64,000 nt of DNA. Origin: Bryum argenteum (Eukaryota > Streptophyta > Bryopsida > Bryales > Bryaceae). The stretch lies in assembly GCA_037043015.1 (NCBI GenBank), contig CM073330.1:15828512-15892511 (forward strand). Reading direction: 5' to 3'. Under the pieces are notes generated by a model, which saw only the letters and a list, made by a program, of their open reading frames with translations, was not told where the DNA came from and ran no database searches. Below are positions 29,953 through 42,500 of the stretch, in pieces (within the stretch, counting starts at the first letter, position 1; each line of letters opens with the position of its first letter). The translations under genes were made by a program, and so were the position numbers.

Positions 29953-32900
29953 TCATGAGGGCCAGTGAGGTCTTCGGCTTCTCCACGCATTCCGGAGCGC
30001 CTTGAGCTTCGACTGTGGAGGACCTGTGGGGGCTTCCCATTCCATCAGCTCAGGGGTGGGCCCCTGAGGTACTAACCCTTCTTCTCTGGTCTCCACCACC
30101 TCCTCTCGGGACACCGGATGGGGGTCAGACACTTCCACTCGGTCAGTGGTAAGTATTGTCCCCTCTCTCTCTGGGATCGTGTACAGGTCCTCATCCGGTT
30201 TACAGGCTGAGTCCCCTCGTACTTCCACCATCGCATCTCCTGCTTCCTCCTCCATGGGCACTCCTGGTGCCTCCACTTCTTCGCTGGCTTTGTCCATCCG
30301 GAATGGCGTTACCTCCTGCTCCTCTGGTCCTACTTCCTTCATCCCCTCCGTTCCCGGGGCCACCGGTCCCTCTGAAGCATGTGTCGGCACCTCTCCCTCT
30401 CCCGATGACACTTCCTTCCCCAAGGTAGCAGGCTTCTCCGGTTCAGCATGAGGAAGGGCCCTAGGTTGTCATACCGGACGGACACGCCGCCAGTCCGTCC
30501 GTCCGCCTTGTCCGTCCGATTAAGTTGTAGCTCGCCCGATAGGGTCAAACGGCTGTTGACTTTTAGTTTAGGTAAAAAAACGACGACATGGCAAGGGTTT
30601 AGGTGAAAACTAAGTCACTTGGCCGCCGCGTACGGGCCGCGTGGAACGCCACACACGCTTTTTACTGCAAAGTTTGTTACCCACGAAATATTACCCACCC
30701 CCTACAATCGAGGTGGACGGACATGCCCGTCCGTCCGGGACAACTCGTACGTCTGTTTTGTCCGTCCGATTACCTCAACACGCCCGATATGACAACCTTG
30801 GAAGGGCCCCTAGAAGCTTACCGGTCAGTACCCGGAATTCCTTCAGGCATTGGTTGACTCCTACCGAATGCCTCTAGAGTAACTCCACCGATTGGGGCGA
30901 CTTGCTGATGTTGAACCGGGCATCGTAGAAGGTCGCCTTTGTCTGGACCTCCGCCTCCGATTGCAGCGTTCTCATGAGGGACTGCAAAACCGTCCGGTCG
31001 ATACCCTGTAATCTCCGGATTACCTTTGTTTGATCCCTCACGGTTTTCTTCAGTGCCTCTACCTCTGGCTGCACCTCCGTCGTTGGGGACTCCGGCTCAC
31101 ATTGGACTCCCCTTGTGATCTTCTCCTTTGGCTGGGTTCTTCGTTCCAGTTCCGCTTTCTCGGCTCGCAGTCGGGCCACCTCAGCGTACAACTCTCCTGC
31201 GAGCTCCGGATAGCGCTCCACATTGGGCGTCCGGAATATGCGTTCGAGCCGTTCCAGCGAAGTGAACAACTGCCGGTTGTCCTGCTCCACTTCATCCATT
31301 GCGAGCCGGATGGGGTTGAGGATACCCTCCCTAGGGATCCTGTAGTACGGCCGAGGAAGGGTGGGAGTTGGGGCCCCCGTTCCGGGTGTCGTCATGCCCC
31401 CGTGAGATGACTCCGGAGCCATCTTTGCTACCGCTGTCGCGGAAGTTGGAGCATCCACCTGCTCCGGTGAAATGATTGGAGGAGGAGTAGCCTCCTCCGC
31501 AACGTCACTCCTCTCGGCTATGAGCAGCCTTCTCTTCACTTCAGGCCGAGGCGGGCTTCTCGGTTCGGGCTCCTCCACCGGAATCGGCTCCGGTTCCTGC
31601 ATCGGAGTCGGATCCGGGCTTGGTTCTCGCTCCACCTCTGTGGGCTCAGTAGCCACCTCTGGGCTGGCCGACCTCTTCCTCTTCCTTGCCTTCTACTTGA
31701 TGTTGGGCAAGCTCCCCCCTGGAGGTCCTTGCTTGGTTGGTGGGGCTACCGGCTCTACTCTGGTAGAAACAACCGGCCAAGTACTTGAGCCGGATGCTCC
31801 CTGTGCTGTCGGAGGGGCCAGGATGCGGGAACGCATCCTCCCATACCCGGTGGTGTTCTTCCTTCTCACCCCTCCCGATAGCCTCTGACGTCGGGGAGGT
31901 GTCTCTTCCTCGTCCTCCTCATCTTCCTGGTCGTCTTCCTCCTCAGACTGGTCTCGGCCAGCCTCGGCCACGGCTTCGGCCCTTCTCCTCTGGGCTTTTG
32001 TCCTCCGGACAAGGGGGGTGTGCTCTTCTTCCTCTTCCTCCTCCTCTTCCTCGACCGGATTGGCTCGCTCCTCTTGCTCTTCGGCTTCTTCCTCTTCTTC
32101 ATCCGCGCTCGGCATGAACACGGATGGCACAGCCCTGCGTACCCGAGTAGCAGGCACCGAGTTCACTTCCGCTCTTGGGGCAGTCCCACGGGGTGCGTTG
32201 CTGGGTCTGGCTTGGCTCTGCCCTATTTGCCTCTTCTGCCCACCAGCCGGCTCCGAGGATCCCTCCAAGTTGCTCGCCCTCACTCCTCCTTCCTCCTCTT
32301 CCGACTCCGAGGAGATATCTTCCTGGCGGTCTCCGGACAGCATGGGCTGCTTGTCGCTCCAATAGAATACCTCCCGGTCGGTGAGGATGCCGAATCGGGC
32401 GTAGAAGTGGAAGATGAAGGGGGTCAGGGGACACCCCTTCCGGTTGCCAACCTTGGCAATCTCCCGCTGCACCACATCGCTGATGATGTGATGCCACCCG
32501 ACTACCTGCTTACCATCATAGCTCCACATGATGGACTTCATCAGCTTGATGGTGCAGGTTGTTGGCTTATCCAGGCTGAAGATGGGCACCAGAAACCGGA
32601 GTAGCCGCATCTCCCGATTGCTCTTGCAATCCTCGATGGTGAAGCCGTTCTTCGTAATCGGGCGATCTCCTAAACCGGCCGCGTAGCCCTTCAACACCCT
32701 TGGTCTTGATATACCCCACCGGGAAGTCTGGAAACAGGTAGGTCGCCCTCGAATGGCGCGGCTTCCAGTTCTCCGGTTTTCCCCCTAGGCGATGCGCTAC
32801 GAACTGCTCCGGAAACTGTTTACTGACTATCTCTTCGATTATCGCCTGGTTGCTCATGTCCCACGGGACGTCGAATAGCCCGGCGCACCCCATCCGGAGG

Positions 32901-33017
32901 AGGTCTTCCTCCAATTCCGCCTCATGGCGCGGAGTTCGGGGGAAGTCCGGCTTCACTGTCTTGAGGGGGATCGGCTTCCCCACTCGCCACAGCTCCGCGT
33001 TTCTCTTTCTCGGCATC
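29953..33017 (-). pseudogene. Gag-like protein of element 3, broken
   Basis: ATG 33017 starts MPRKRNAELWRV.., then ..EEDLLRMGCAGLFDVPWDM... A frameshift near 32690 precedes GFTIEDCKSNREMRLLRFLVPIFSLDKP, VVGWHHIISDVV and PLTPFIFHFYARF. A Glu-rich run (up to nine E in a row) and basic patches follow. Stop TAG at 31693 is in frame with the next part: PTPTLPRPYYRIPREGILNPIRLAMDEVEQDNRQLFTSLERL, then a heptad-like coiled coil. Another stop at 30874 and a 338-bp MITE at 30462-30799 precede the acidic C-terminal part (30423-29953). It is the same family as the genes at 5013 and 23816, and is dead by one frameshift, at least two stops and an insertion. Confidence 0.65.
30452..30809. mobile_element. 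Mutator-type MITE with 10-bp target duplication
   Basis: GGAAGGGCCC occurs at 30452-30461 and 30800-30809. Between them the ends are inverted repeats (TAGGTTGTCATACCGG at the left, AAGGTTGTCATATCGG from the right). The 338-bp body is GTCCGTCCG-rich and non-coding. The gag-like frame resumes directly beyond it. A 10-bp duplication points to Mutator-superfamily mobilisation. Confidence 0.72.
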
Positions 33018-33750
33018 GCGTCAATGATACTCTTGTTCCTGCGCTCGGTATCGCCTACCCCACTCTGAGCTACCGGACTCCTTCCGGTGGAAACCCTAGC
33101 TCCCGGAACCCTAACTGGACTCGCTAATCGTCGCTTCTCTCCGGTGTACTGAGCGCGCGGTGATGTTCGAGAGCTAAGAACACGCAAATCAAAACTGGAA
33201 TGGCCAAGAATGGTGGCGGTAGCGCTTAAAAGCCATAATCCGGAAACCTCCTCTCGAGAGGTACACCGGTCCTTTTTCCGGGCACAAGTGAGCCGCCGGT
33301 GGTACTCGCGGGCACGCGCAAAAATCCCGGCCGTTTCTTCGGGTCGACCGGTCGTCCCGGTGACCATCCCGGTAGAACACCCGGGTTACCCGGAATTCAC
33401 AGGGGAAAACCGGATGGAAACAGGGCACTCCGGTAGGCTCTAAAATCTATCAAGGCCAACCGGATTAACCACAACACCAAAATACTACCTACGGACCGGT
33501 TTTAACTATCCGGTCTTTATTTCCAAACACTAAAACTATCATTTAAACCCTAAAAATGCAATAAAAATAAAAATATTGGAGAACAGGGTTCGACATAAGG
33601 GTAGAAAGGATTGGAGTTAGTTGTCTTAGCATTACTTTGTCTTGGTCACTTCACAGAATCCCTGGAACGATACACGAGTCACCTAAACACGGGTATTACA
33701 CAAATAAACGTGTAAGGGAAGACAACGTGGATACATGGCATCCGACAGTG

Positions 33751-34106
33751 CTCGAGGGAGGCGAAGAGCTGATGGGTTTCTTGTTCTACAGTCTTGATAG
33801 CGAACCTGATTGGTTGGAGGATTCCGTTGCTGGGAATCCGGTAAGAGGGATTGGGAAGCGTTGGGACGACTGTCTCCATGACGAGGGTTGATGTGGCTCA
33901 GTTGATAGCCTCCAGTGTATCCCGTACCACCGGGTTGACTGGCGTTGGTGGCTCCATCTGCTTTGGTCCACAGGGTTGGTGAGCGCCTCCGGCTCCTGTA
34001 GAATCGCCTTACCGGTTTGGAGACATCTCTTGCAAGAATCCGAGTCAGGTTGCTCCTCAACGCTCAGAATGGTGACCGGAGTTGACTCCGGGTCCGGCAT
34101 AACCAT
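33751..34106 (-). pseudogene. Fragment of a fourth gag-like gene
   Basis: Minus strand, 33879-33751 reads PTLPNPSYRIPSNGILQPIRFAIKTVEQETHQLFASLE, clearly parallel to PRPYYRIPREGILNPIRLAMDEVEQDNRQLFTSLE in element 3. The fragment is cut off at 33750 by the right end of element 3, which marks an insertion or recombination junction. Upstream (to about 34106) the similarity becomes frameshifted Pro/Ser-rich sequence. Confidence 0.55.
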
Positions 34107-34267
34107 TTTATGCTACAACGACCTACCACGATCCGGTTGATAGAACCGATTACTCCCGCACTATGGTCCGGAAAACCTCGAACCAAAACCCCAGGGTAAC
34201 CGGGTAGTTCCTGATCCGGTTTCCCTTCCCGGTCGAGTACACTACCGACCGGATACTGTTTAAGTAA

Positions 34268-34510
34268 CAAAATGTTGATTTAGTTTTACCTCCATAAAAC
34301 CTCAGAGGGATCCTTCCTGTTAATTTGAAGAGTGCGGAATTCGGTCACTCTCTACTGGTTGATTTAGGTGATCGGAGTTTCACCGGTTTGTTACTTGGTA
34401 CTTCGTCTCTCTCTTCCGGAGTTCTTCCCTTACAACTACTTCTGCCACCCGGTGTTACCTTCAAAATAGCAGGTCACTCAAGCAATCATCCGGTTCTCTC
34501 CCTCTCCCTA
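34268..34510 (-). repeat. Left half of a split repeat (empty-site reference at 28556-28790)
   Basis: GATTTAGTTTTACCTCCAT.. to ..GTTCTCTCCCTCTCCCTA matches 28551-28787 with few differences. At 28787 the repeat continues with GTCCAATGGTA; here it is interrupted after CCCTA by the 18.8-kb element and resumes at 53331. In 28556-29563 this repeat forms the 3' region of the element-3 gag gene. Confidence 0.8.
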
Positions 34511-34539
34511 GAACACGTAATTCGTTATAATGGGAATAT
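34511..34539 (+). repeat. Left terminal inverted repeat
   Basis: 29 bp beginning GAACACGTAATTCG, perfect reverse complement of 53302-53330. Half-sites AGAGCTAAACGCGCATG recur just inside (34570-34650), and one palindrome (TTTAGCTCGACTAGAGCTAAA split by one base) lies at 34928-34948. Confidence 0.9.
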
Positions 34540-34976
34540 CCAAACTCTCAAAAACCAATCGACCTAAATTCCAACATATATATCGAGCTAAACGTGCATG
34601 TTTTAGAGCAAACCGCGCGTGATGTAGAGCTAAACGCGCATGTAGTAGAGCTAAACTGAATACAAAAGATGATGATAATAGCAAGAGAAAATGCAGCCTG
34701 ACAGCAATTTGCTAAAAGAGCACAATAAAACGATAAAGTCAATTAAACTGGGAATCGACAACCAAGTCCGGAAATGTACAAACACTTCCATTGTTAACTT
34801 TAAGGCATAAAAACCGTACCAATACTTAACTACGAATGGTAGGACTTCTAGAACGACCATTTCAAAGATGAATGTATTGACAAAAAGTCACACGATAAAT
34901 TGACAGCTCAAATTGCACTGAGGTCATTTAGCTCGACTAGAGCTAAATGGGCATGCCCAAATAGAGGGATGTCAGG

Positions 34977-37938
34977 CTACTCCTCTCCACCGTCGAACCG
35001 CTCAATACTTTGTTTGATGATGTCGATTTGACGCTCCGATAATGAAATAATAGGACGCCGAGAGCCAAGTTTTGCACTTGATTTCCATGACGTAAAAATT
35101 GCATCAGCATGAAGCCATTCCGGAATGTGAGTGTCTTCAACTTTCCATTTGAATGTCTTCTTCGTATCCCAACCAGCATAGGTTTCCTGAACAACACTAT
35201 TTCTCGATGCAGGTTGAAAATATTGCATTTGAATACAGCCTGGATAGTTGTGATCAACATCGAAATCAGTCAGGGCCCTAGCAATCCAGAAAGGACGAGT
35301 ATCCCCATCAGCTGGCCGTAGAGCTACAAAGTATCCAGCAAAAACATCTCGACCAACCCGAAAGGACTCCCTTGGTCTATCACACAACCGTCCGATAAAG
35401 TGCGGATCACGCCCATATTCTTTCATGATTCGCAAGATTTAAGAATTCTCGTGTCGCAGGTACTCGAGTTAAAGGCCAACAACCGTTCTTCAAAAATGAG
35501 GACACTTCTATAGGCTCAACCAACGCCAGCTTCACAGCTCGCCAATAGCGAATAACAAATTCATGACGCCGACCAAATTCTCCCGATATGTCCTCCGCAC
35601 TTGAAGTCTCCCACATCTTAATAAACCCTCCAATGCCTTTTACAATGTCATCACGGTTCTTCATAGGAATGGGGCGCCAAAGGTTTCATGTCACCTGTAG
35701 GTAACATTGGTTTCCCCGTACTTCGGTCCTCTTTCCACAATTTTATACCTCCATCAGTAGAAGGTAACCACTCCTTGTCTGTGCATAACATCTTATCTTT
35801 CGCATCATGGGCCATCCATTGTCATGCTTGTAAAACTTGAATCACGACCCTCCGAATGCCCAACTAAAATTTCATCTCTCGGAACCAATGTAGTCTTTGA
35901 TATAACCCTTGAAGTCGTATTTCCTCTATCAAATGAGGAATAACGGGCAAAGCCTCCGCGTCCATAAATGACTTCATCAATCGAGGAAGTGTGAGAAAGT
36001 CGTTCTCTTTGAGAGTCATGCTCCAACGTCCAAAGAGGGCGTCAATGTCTTCGTGGGTATGTCCAACTAACAAGAAATTAACGTATACTTCACGGAACAC
36101 ACCCATGTGTACAGGGAAGAGACCAAAAGCAAAACATAAATCTATTCTTGTTATCAAAAGCTGCGTTGTCGAGTTGCACATGCAGGACAGGAGGTAGAGG
36201 CTCCGCCACCCCACAAACTTCACTTTCAGGTAGAAGAGAGTTTAAACACCCTTCTTTTCCGAACAAGATGACTTCAAATAAAGGCGTGACCCCGAATTTG
36301 CGAATAATGACTTCGAATATGAGATCGGAACACCTTCTAGATCTCGTAAAAGCTTTAATATTGATCCAACAGTGTGATTGCAATCACTTGGATAAATATC
36401 GAGCCCATAATGAGCATATCGGACATCGCTATGCCCGTGAGCAATCATGCCAGTTACAGCAATTGGAAGCTTCATTAATGCATCATTTGCCTTCGTTTTA
36501 TGTGAAAATACAGAGACAGCGATCTTCGCATGATCCATTTTGTCATGTATTATACAGAGGACATCTCTCGGCCGCTGAATAGAAAGAGAACGATTTGAAT
36601 AATAATACTCACGATGCGTTTCTTGATGATGCAAATGCTCCTCTAGCTTCTTGATCCACATATTCTCTTCACATGAATCAGGTACCATAGACTTGATCAT
36701 TGTCTCCATCTATTTACAAGTTGAGCAACGAGCAAAGTTGTCCCCAGGCGCTTTCTTTGAATACTCAGAAAATTTTGACCTCCTAATCCTGCTCAGTGTG
36801 CTCTGAGAAATAGACTTCAAGCCCAACCTCTCATTGATGTCATTGATCCCTGGTATGGCATCCTTCCATCTAAAGGACGATGGCAAGGACCGCGAGACAA
36901 CCTTCTCACCAGATGTCAACATCTTCGACCGGTGGGGCATATGATCAGCAGCATTGTCAATGAATGTCTTGAGAGTAGCAACAGCTTGCTTCACGTGCAA
37001 TCGAGGTTTCTTCTGACCAACATTCCCATGGTGCCGAGCACGTAGTCCAGCTGCAGCTTCTGCCTTCCGCCTGTAAAATGTGGAAATCGGAACTCCACTA
37101 ATATGTTGCCATGCACGCGCGCAAACATCAATGCCTTGATGGTCACCATCATCTTGCCGTCCGGTGCTGATGAAAACGATTATGAACATCGATCTTGAAA
37201 TGTGATTTAAATTTAAAACCCGACGCCTCGTACATCTGCTTTCGGAGAGCCATAATTTTCTCACGAGGGAAAGGTTGGCAACAGTTCTTGCTGCAGCAAA
37301 TCTTGCTTGCAACTAAGTTGACTGAATCTAACGTCAAGAGTTCCTCCTCCCTCTTGGTCCTCACAACCCGTTGGTTCCGTTCTCCCAAATCATACGGTCG
37401 CACCCCCTTCTTCTTTGGATGATCGCGGGCATAAACAGCGACGTTAAACTGATCAACTCGTAAATGATCAAGTAGTGACCAACCCTCATGCATAGCATGA
37501 TTGAGCTTCCAGTTCCTAGTTCCATAAATGGTCTCAGCAGGTATGAACTCGAAATTCAAACACTTCACGATCTGCACAACTACTTGATCTTCACATAAGG
37601 GCTCGTCATTACTCTCAAGCATTCTTTCAGCGTCCAGAGTCTGACAAATGCCTTCACCCACAACGTCGCCACCATCGTTGAGAAGTGTCACAAATTTCGT
37701 AACCCATTTACTTCTGGGTAGTCCGGGGCAATCTTTTAAATGGTCCGGAAGAACAAGCTCAGAAGGACCATCCAAGTCCTACAAGACCACAAACATAGAC
37801 GAATTAGTACGAATGGATAAACTCAGAACAATGATGTATTATGCAAAATAAGTAAGTCCAGTACCTCCGAAAAAAAACGCCGCAAATCATCCTCGCCATC
37901 GGACTCACTCAATTCCATGATAACCTGAATGCCAGCAA
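34977..37938 (-). pseudogene. DUF7869-like probable DDE transposase, decayed
   Basis: ATG at 37915 (MELSESDGEDDLRRFFSE) is followed by a donor GTACTG (37860) and acceptor TTGTAG (37779). The next exon reads DLDGPSELVLPDHLKDCPGL... It includes a Cys cluster KICCSKNCCQPF and ..ISGVPISTFYRRK... Then follow ..IIHDKMDHAKIAV.. (first Asp region), HVQLDNAAFDNKN (second Asp) and VYVNFLLVGHTHEDIDALFGRW (the H-T-H-E-D-I-D motif I associate with DUF7869 proteins), then LMKSFMDAEALPVIPHLIEE. The C-terminus (35435-34977) has a separate beta-rich, BAH-like region (FRVGRDVFAGYFVALRPADGDTRPFWIARAL). Breaks: frameshifts near 37180, 36310, 36120 and 35880, and a TAG at 36710. The role, transposition of the 18.8-kb element, is inferred from position and motifs. 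Confidence 0.65.
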
Positions 37939-38020
37939 TAAATAAACAATCATGAGAAACCACTGGTAGCTAAATCTATGTGCAGTCAGAAATGCTTATT
38001 ACCATTAAGAATATATGACC

Positions 38021-38836
38021 ATTAAGCTCGACTCGAGTGAATGGACTTCAAGATCAAGTCACCACTACCACGATGCAAGTGATATCGTCGACCATTTAGC
38101 TCGATTCGAGCTAAATGGTCATCACGCTGCTAACGCGCCGAGGTAAGCGTGATGAACAGTTTTCTGAATGAACATTTAGCTCGACTCGAGCTAAATGGTC
38201 TTCGAGATAATTGTTTACCATTCACCGCGAAGCAGTCAAACCAGGATGACAATTTAGCATGGCTCGAGCTAAATGTTCTTGAAGATCTAAATACATTTTG
38301 TTTACCCCGAAGCATGTCGAAGGAAAGACCATTTAGCTCGAGTCGAGCTAAATAGTCATCCAGGATCAATGACTTAGCGGTAAGCGTGATGAACAGTTAT
38401 CTAAATGACTATTTAGCTCGACTCGAGCTAAATGGTCTTCAAGATAACTGTTCAACGCTCACCACGACGCAGTTAAAACCGGATGACCATTTAGCTCGAG
38501 TCGAGCTAAATGGGCATACCACTCCGATGAAGGTTAAGCCCATTTAGCTCGAGTCGAGCTAAATGGGCTTGCTGTGAAGTTAAAACTGTACGCCCATTTA
38601 GCTCGACTCGAGCTAAATGGGCTTGAACTGCTCTGATACAATGCAAGCCCATTTAGCTCGAGTCGAGCTAAATGGGCTTGAACTGATACAGGACAGTACG
38701 CCCATTTAGCTCGAGTCGAGCTAAATGGGCGTACAGTTTTAACTCAGTGCAAGCCCATTTAGCTCGACTCGAGCTAAATGGGCGGACTGCCCTCTAGCAG
38801 ATCAAGCCCATTTAGCTCGACTCGAGCTAAATGGTC
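38021..38836. repeat. Palindrome array 1 (13 sites) in a 5'-UTR intron
   Basis: Thirteen palindromes with arms TTTAGCTCGA and TCGAGCTAAA around one C or G, mostly extended to GCCCA..TGGGC or GACCA..TGGTC (14-16 bp arms). The first seven are 76-81 bp apart, the last seven 52-55 bp apart. Cores are at about 38032, 38106, 38183, 38264, 38344, 38421, 38501, 38553, 38608, 38661, 38715, 38768 and 38821. The array lies wholly inside the intron 39105-37930 of the minus gene's leader (donor GAG/GTAAGT, acceptor ATTCAG). Confidence 0.93.
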
Positions 38837-39099
38837 TTTGAGTGAGTCCTTCATTACAGGACTTCAGGAGCATATCATGCATATGTTATATGAGACTGCC
38901 TCGATATTCGTGCACAGCAAATACTATAAATCGTTCTTGGGAACTGTGCAGAAGTAAAACAGTATCTTTGCCTCGATTTCCGTGCACAACTAAACCGACG
39001 ATATCCACATTGTTATCAGGAATGCACCACGATGAACGCAAGATATGACCAATTAACAACAATCTCTTCTTATACATTGACATTGAGGATATAGACCGA

Positions 39100-39560
39100 A
39101 CTTACCTCACACGCCGTGCTTGGCGGTGCGGTATTTCAACGAAGGCCTTGGGCATCCTCAAAAGCACCACGCGCATCAACTCCAGAGCTTCTGAGAGTCT
39201 TAAACCCTAAACCAGATTTGCAAAACCGGAAGCACTAATGGTAATAGGTAGTTTAGGCTAAACGTAGTGTCTGAGAGACGAAGTGCAAAGATGCGAAGGT
39301 GCGGGAGGTGAGGCGAAGGGCAACAGAGAGCGCGCCGGAGAGGAGCGGAAAGAAGCGGGAGCGGAGCCGGAGAGGAGCGGAAAGAGCACAGGAGCGCGGC
39401 AGGAGCGAAGGAGCGGAAAGAGCGAAGGAGCGGAAAGAGCAAAGGAGCGGAAAAGAGCGGGAGAGCGGAGCAAGAGAGGAGGCGAAGCGCATAGTGCGCC
39501 AATGAGGAGAGAGCTAGAGCAAGCGGGAAGAGAAATGGCGCCAAACAAGATCACGAACTC
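39100..39560 (-). promoter_or_regulatory. Leader/promoter region of the minus-strand gene, CT-rich
   Basis: On the minus strand the sequence is dominated by GCTCCT, CCGCTC and CTCTTT words (plus strand GGAGCGGAAAGAGC repeats), from 39530 down to 39290. The leader exon ends at 39106 with GTGTGAG/GTAAGTTCGG. No protein-like frame. It mirrors the CT-rich leader of the plus gene at 43690-44070, which suggests two divergent transcription starts with matched leaders. Confidence 0.5.
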
Positions 39561-39599
39561 AAAATAGAAAGGGCGCCAAATACGGCCAGTAACGGTATA

Positions 39600-42500
39600 G
39601 AGTAAAAGCGACGTGGATGGGAACTTGGGGGGAAACGGGGAACTTCACAAGGAACGGGGAACTTCGCAAGGAACGAGGACATCTTCGGAAATTTGGGAGG
39701 AACGAGGACATCTTAGGCCAGTAAAATCATTTGAAGTTAAGTCGCGGAGAAATTTGTAATACTTCTAAAAATAGAAATTACATAATTGTAATAATAAAAA
39801 CCGGATTCGGGAGGACAATGGATAACCCAAACTCAAATGAACAAAATAATCTCATATCGGGCACTAGAATGTTAAACTCTTAATGCGCCGAATGTCAAAA
39901 ACGACATTTTGAATAGAAAGCATAACTTTGAATAGCCATATCTTCTTCGTCCGAGGTCCGTTTTGAATGATATCACTTAGGTTTTGCTCCAAATCAAGTC
40001 TAGTTTCTATTCTAAACTTTGCAAAAAGTATGAAATAATGAAATGCACTTAAGTGAAAACAACTCTTTTATTTTATTGGAACTCCAAGCATGGAGCATGT
40101 ATTATGATTGCAAGCCAATTACGTGAAATTAAAAAGAGTTTTTCATGATTCGCTTTTTCATAATCATGATCTCAAGGTGATTCTTTACAACTTTATAGTC
40201 TTTAAGCCTAGCGTTTATGCTTAATTGATTAAAATCAATAGGTGTTGTGAAGTATAATTGTAAGATTTGTATTTACTAAATTACATGTAATATTAAAAGA
40301 TAAATACTTTACACGTTGAAACTTGATTTATAGTAAATATTATATTCAAATTATTTAAATGTGATTCTATAAGATTAGTTTCTAGTCAATTAGGTGTGGT
40401 GTATCACGTATGATATTCAATTAAGTTGAATGTGATATTCTACAAATGGCCATTATAAACATAATATTCAAGATATTTATGTGATATAATATCATATAAG
40501 TATTTAGACAGTGAATAAGTTGAGAAATCATAAGTTTATTACGTATTTCTTAAACTATGTTATTTCCAATAAGATATTTTAAGTATATTACTTAAAGTAT
40601 AATACTTAAAGTATACTATATTTAAAGTATTATATTATTGATTTAAAATTGGTGTTGTTAAAATTGAGTGTCGACGACTATATGTTTTTGGAAGTTTAGT
40701 ATTCTATGTGTGATATTCAAACATAATAATATTCATTTTTACTTCAATTCTTATGCTAGGATGTTTTATATATTACACTATTCTAAAGTTATTTTCAAAA
40801 TTTTATAATGTATCCGCATTTACGCTTTTTTTTATAAGGTCGATAAGTAACTTCTATGTTTACTTTTCAATCCTCACTCTATAAGTTCAAAAATGATCAA
40901 CCTTTAAACCTAAACCTTTAACTCAATAACCAAAACCTTAATTCCTAAAATCGTTAGCCTAAATTTTATACTCTAATAGAGAACTCTCATAACGCATTCA
41001 ATCTCGTGGCGCACTCCCACTTTCCCCGGGCACATGTCTTTTCGCTATTCCGCCGTTGTTTTCTGCTGCTACTCCTCGCTCATGCTACTTTAGCTAATCC
41101 TCGCGCTCATTGAATCAATCTGATAATTGCTATTGTAAAATGGTTGCAAATGGCACATTCATTTTTAGGAGATTTGTATATTAAGCTATGAGAATCAAAT
41201 GTGTTGGTTGTGCATTAAATTTAAAATTTCGTTATTTGTTTACATGTGCCATGTTTACCCTAGCACAATATTTATGTGAAATCGTCATACCTTTTTTATT
41301 TAAATATTCTTTACTTAAGTAATAATTTTTGATTAAAGATTAAGGAGTTGAGATTAATTTACATTTAATATACTAATATGTTTTGTTCAACCATATTGTA
41401 CTATATGAAAATATATTTCTTATTATAATAAGGTATATTCAGTATTATTGAATATGCTATTATACACTATATTACTACATTAATTAATATTTAAATAAAA
41501 GTTATTATATCAATAGACTAATCTATTGTATTTTTAAATTTTTAATAATATAAAATGTCTATCAGTGCTAATAGTTGAATGTGAATATTAATAATGTTTT
41601 CTTCCAATAGGATATTTCCCTACTAAACGAGGATATGTAGATTAATAATCATGGGCATTCGTCATACATAAATTAAATGCAATTTTAATTCTGCGTATAT
41701 ACTTTATTTTATTCCGTGCTAACAGTATGCTTATTGCCTACAAATGTACTTAATGTAGGTCAAATCATTTAACGTTTTACTAATGAAAATTAATTATTTA
41801 GAACCAAAAATATCTTTTTTGTGATCTTGTATCTTACTATCTTAAGAAACTAAGATTTGCCTATGCAAGAACAAATAAAAAGTTATTTTCCAACACTGAA
41901 CATTATACCTTCATGATTTATATGGAAGCTGATTTGGAAATCTTTTATAATTAGTTACTTTTAGGAAGTTACTTTTAGAATGCAATTGGGAAATTAAACA
42001 CTTTTATCTTTACTTAAGAAAGAATACTTACGTATAGGATATCGACTATGTATATCAGAATTTCAATCAAAATGAGACTCATTCCGTTAAAATGAGATTG
42101 ACCCTATAAGAAGCTTCTTTGCAGAAGACATTTAAGAATGACGGTATTTGCTCACATCATGATAGTGGTGCATTCTTGATTATTTCCTTCTCATGATGTA
42201 ATTGGTTGCGCTACTTTGACACAAACATATTGATCCAATAGAGGAAGCAATTGCGCAGGGGAAACAAGTAAAGCAATCAAGTTATAAAAACCATCTTACA
42301 CTCTCTATTTGCCACTATATTAAATGTTTTTACTTACTTCAATCGTCATTTTCTTTCTACACATAGTTTTTCCAAGCATATAATATTTTTAACTCGATCA
42401 CTACAAATATAATCGGTGTTTTATTTATTTACATTTCACGAATTATTCTATGTTTCTTAACTTTAATTTCCTTTCCTACCAATTAAACATATTTAACTAA

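Larger units (their letters stand above)
28208..33750 (+). mobile_element. Composite element 3: shell of element-1 type with inverted gag-like insert
   Basis: The left 350 bp (TGTCGGGCCATGTTTTTTCG.. to about 28555) match the left end of element 1, and the last 130 bp (about 33620-33750, ending CATCCGACA) match its right end, both in plus orientation. The gag-like gene between them is on the minus strand and its own right end appears to stop at CGACA near 33595. I read this as an element-1-type shell with another member inserted backwards. The flanks (ACGTA at the left, GTGCT at the right) do not form a duplication, so the shell is rearranged. Confidence 0.55.

Noticed and set aside
31472-32604. 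Plus-strand frames opposite the element-3 gag gene
   Set aside because: They are antisense shadows of the Glu-rich minus-strand gag frame (Ser/Leu/Pro runs).
38021-38836. Calling the palindromes parS sites because of the ParB-like domain
   Set aside because: The sequence differs from known parS, no binding evidence exists, and the ParB-like assignment is itself unverified; kept only as a hypothesis in the findings.
39200-39567. Overlapping frames of 66-114 codons near 39.2-39.6 kb
   Set aside because: Purely from GGAGCGGAAAGAGC-type repeats; composition is that of simple repeat translation.
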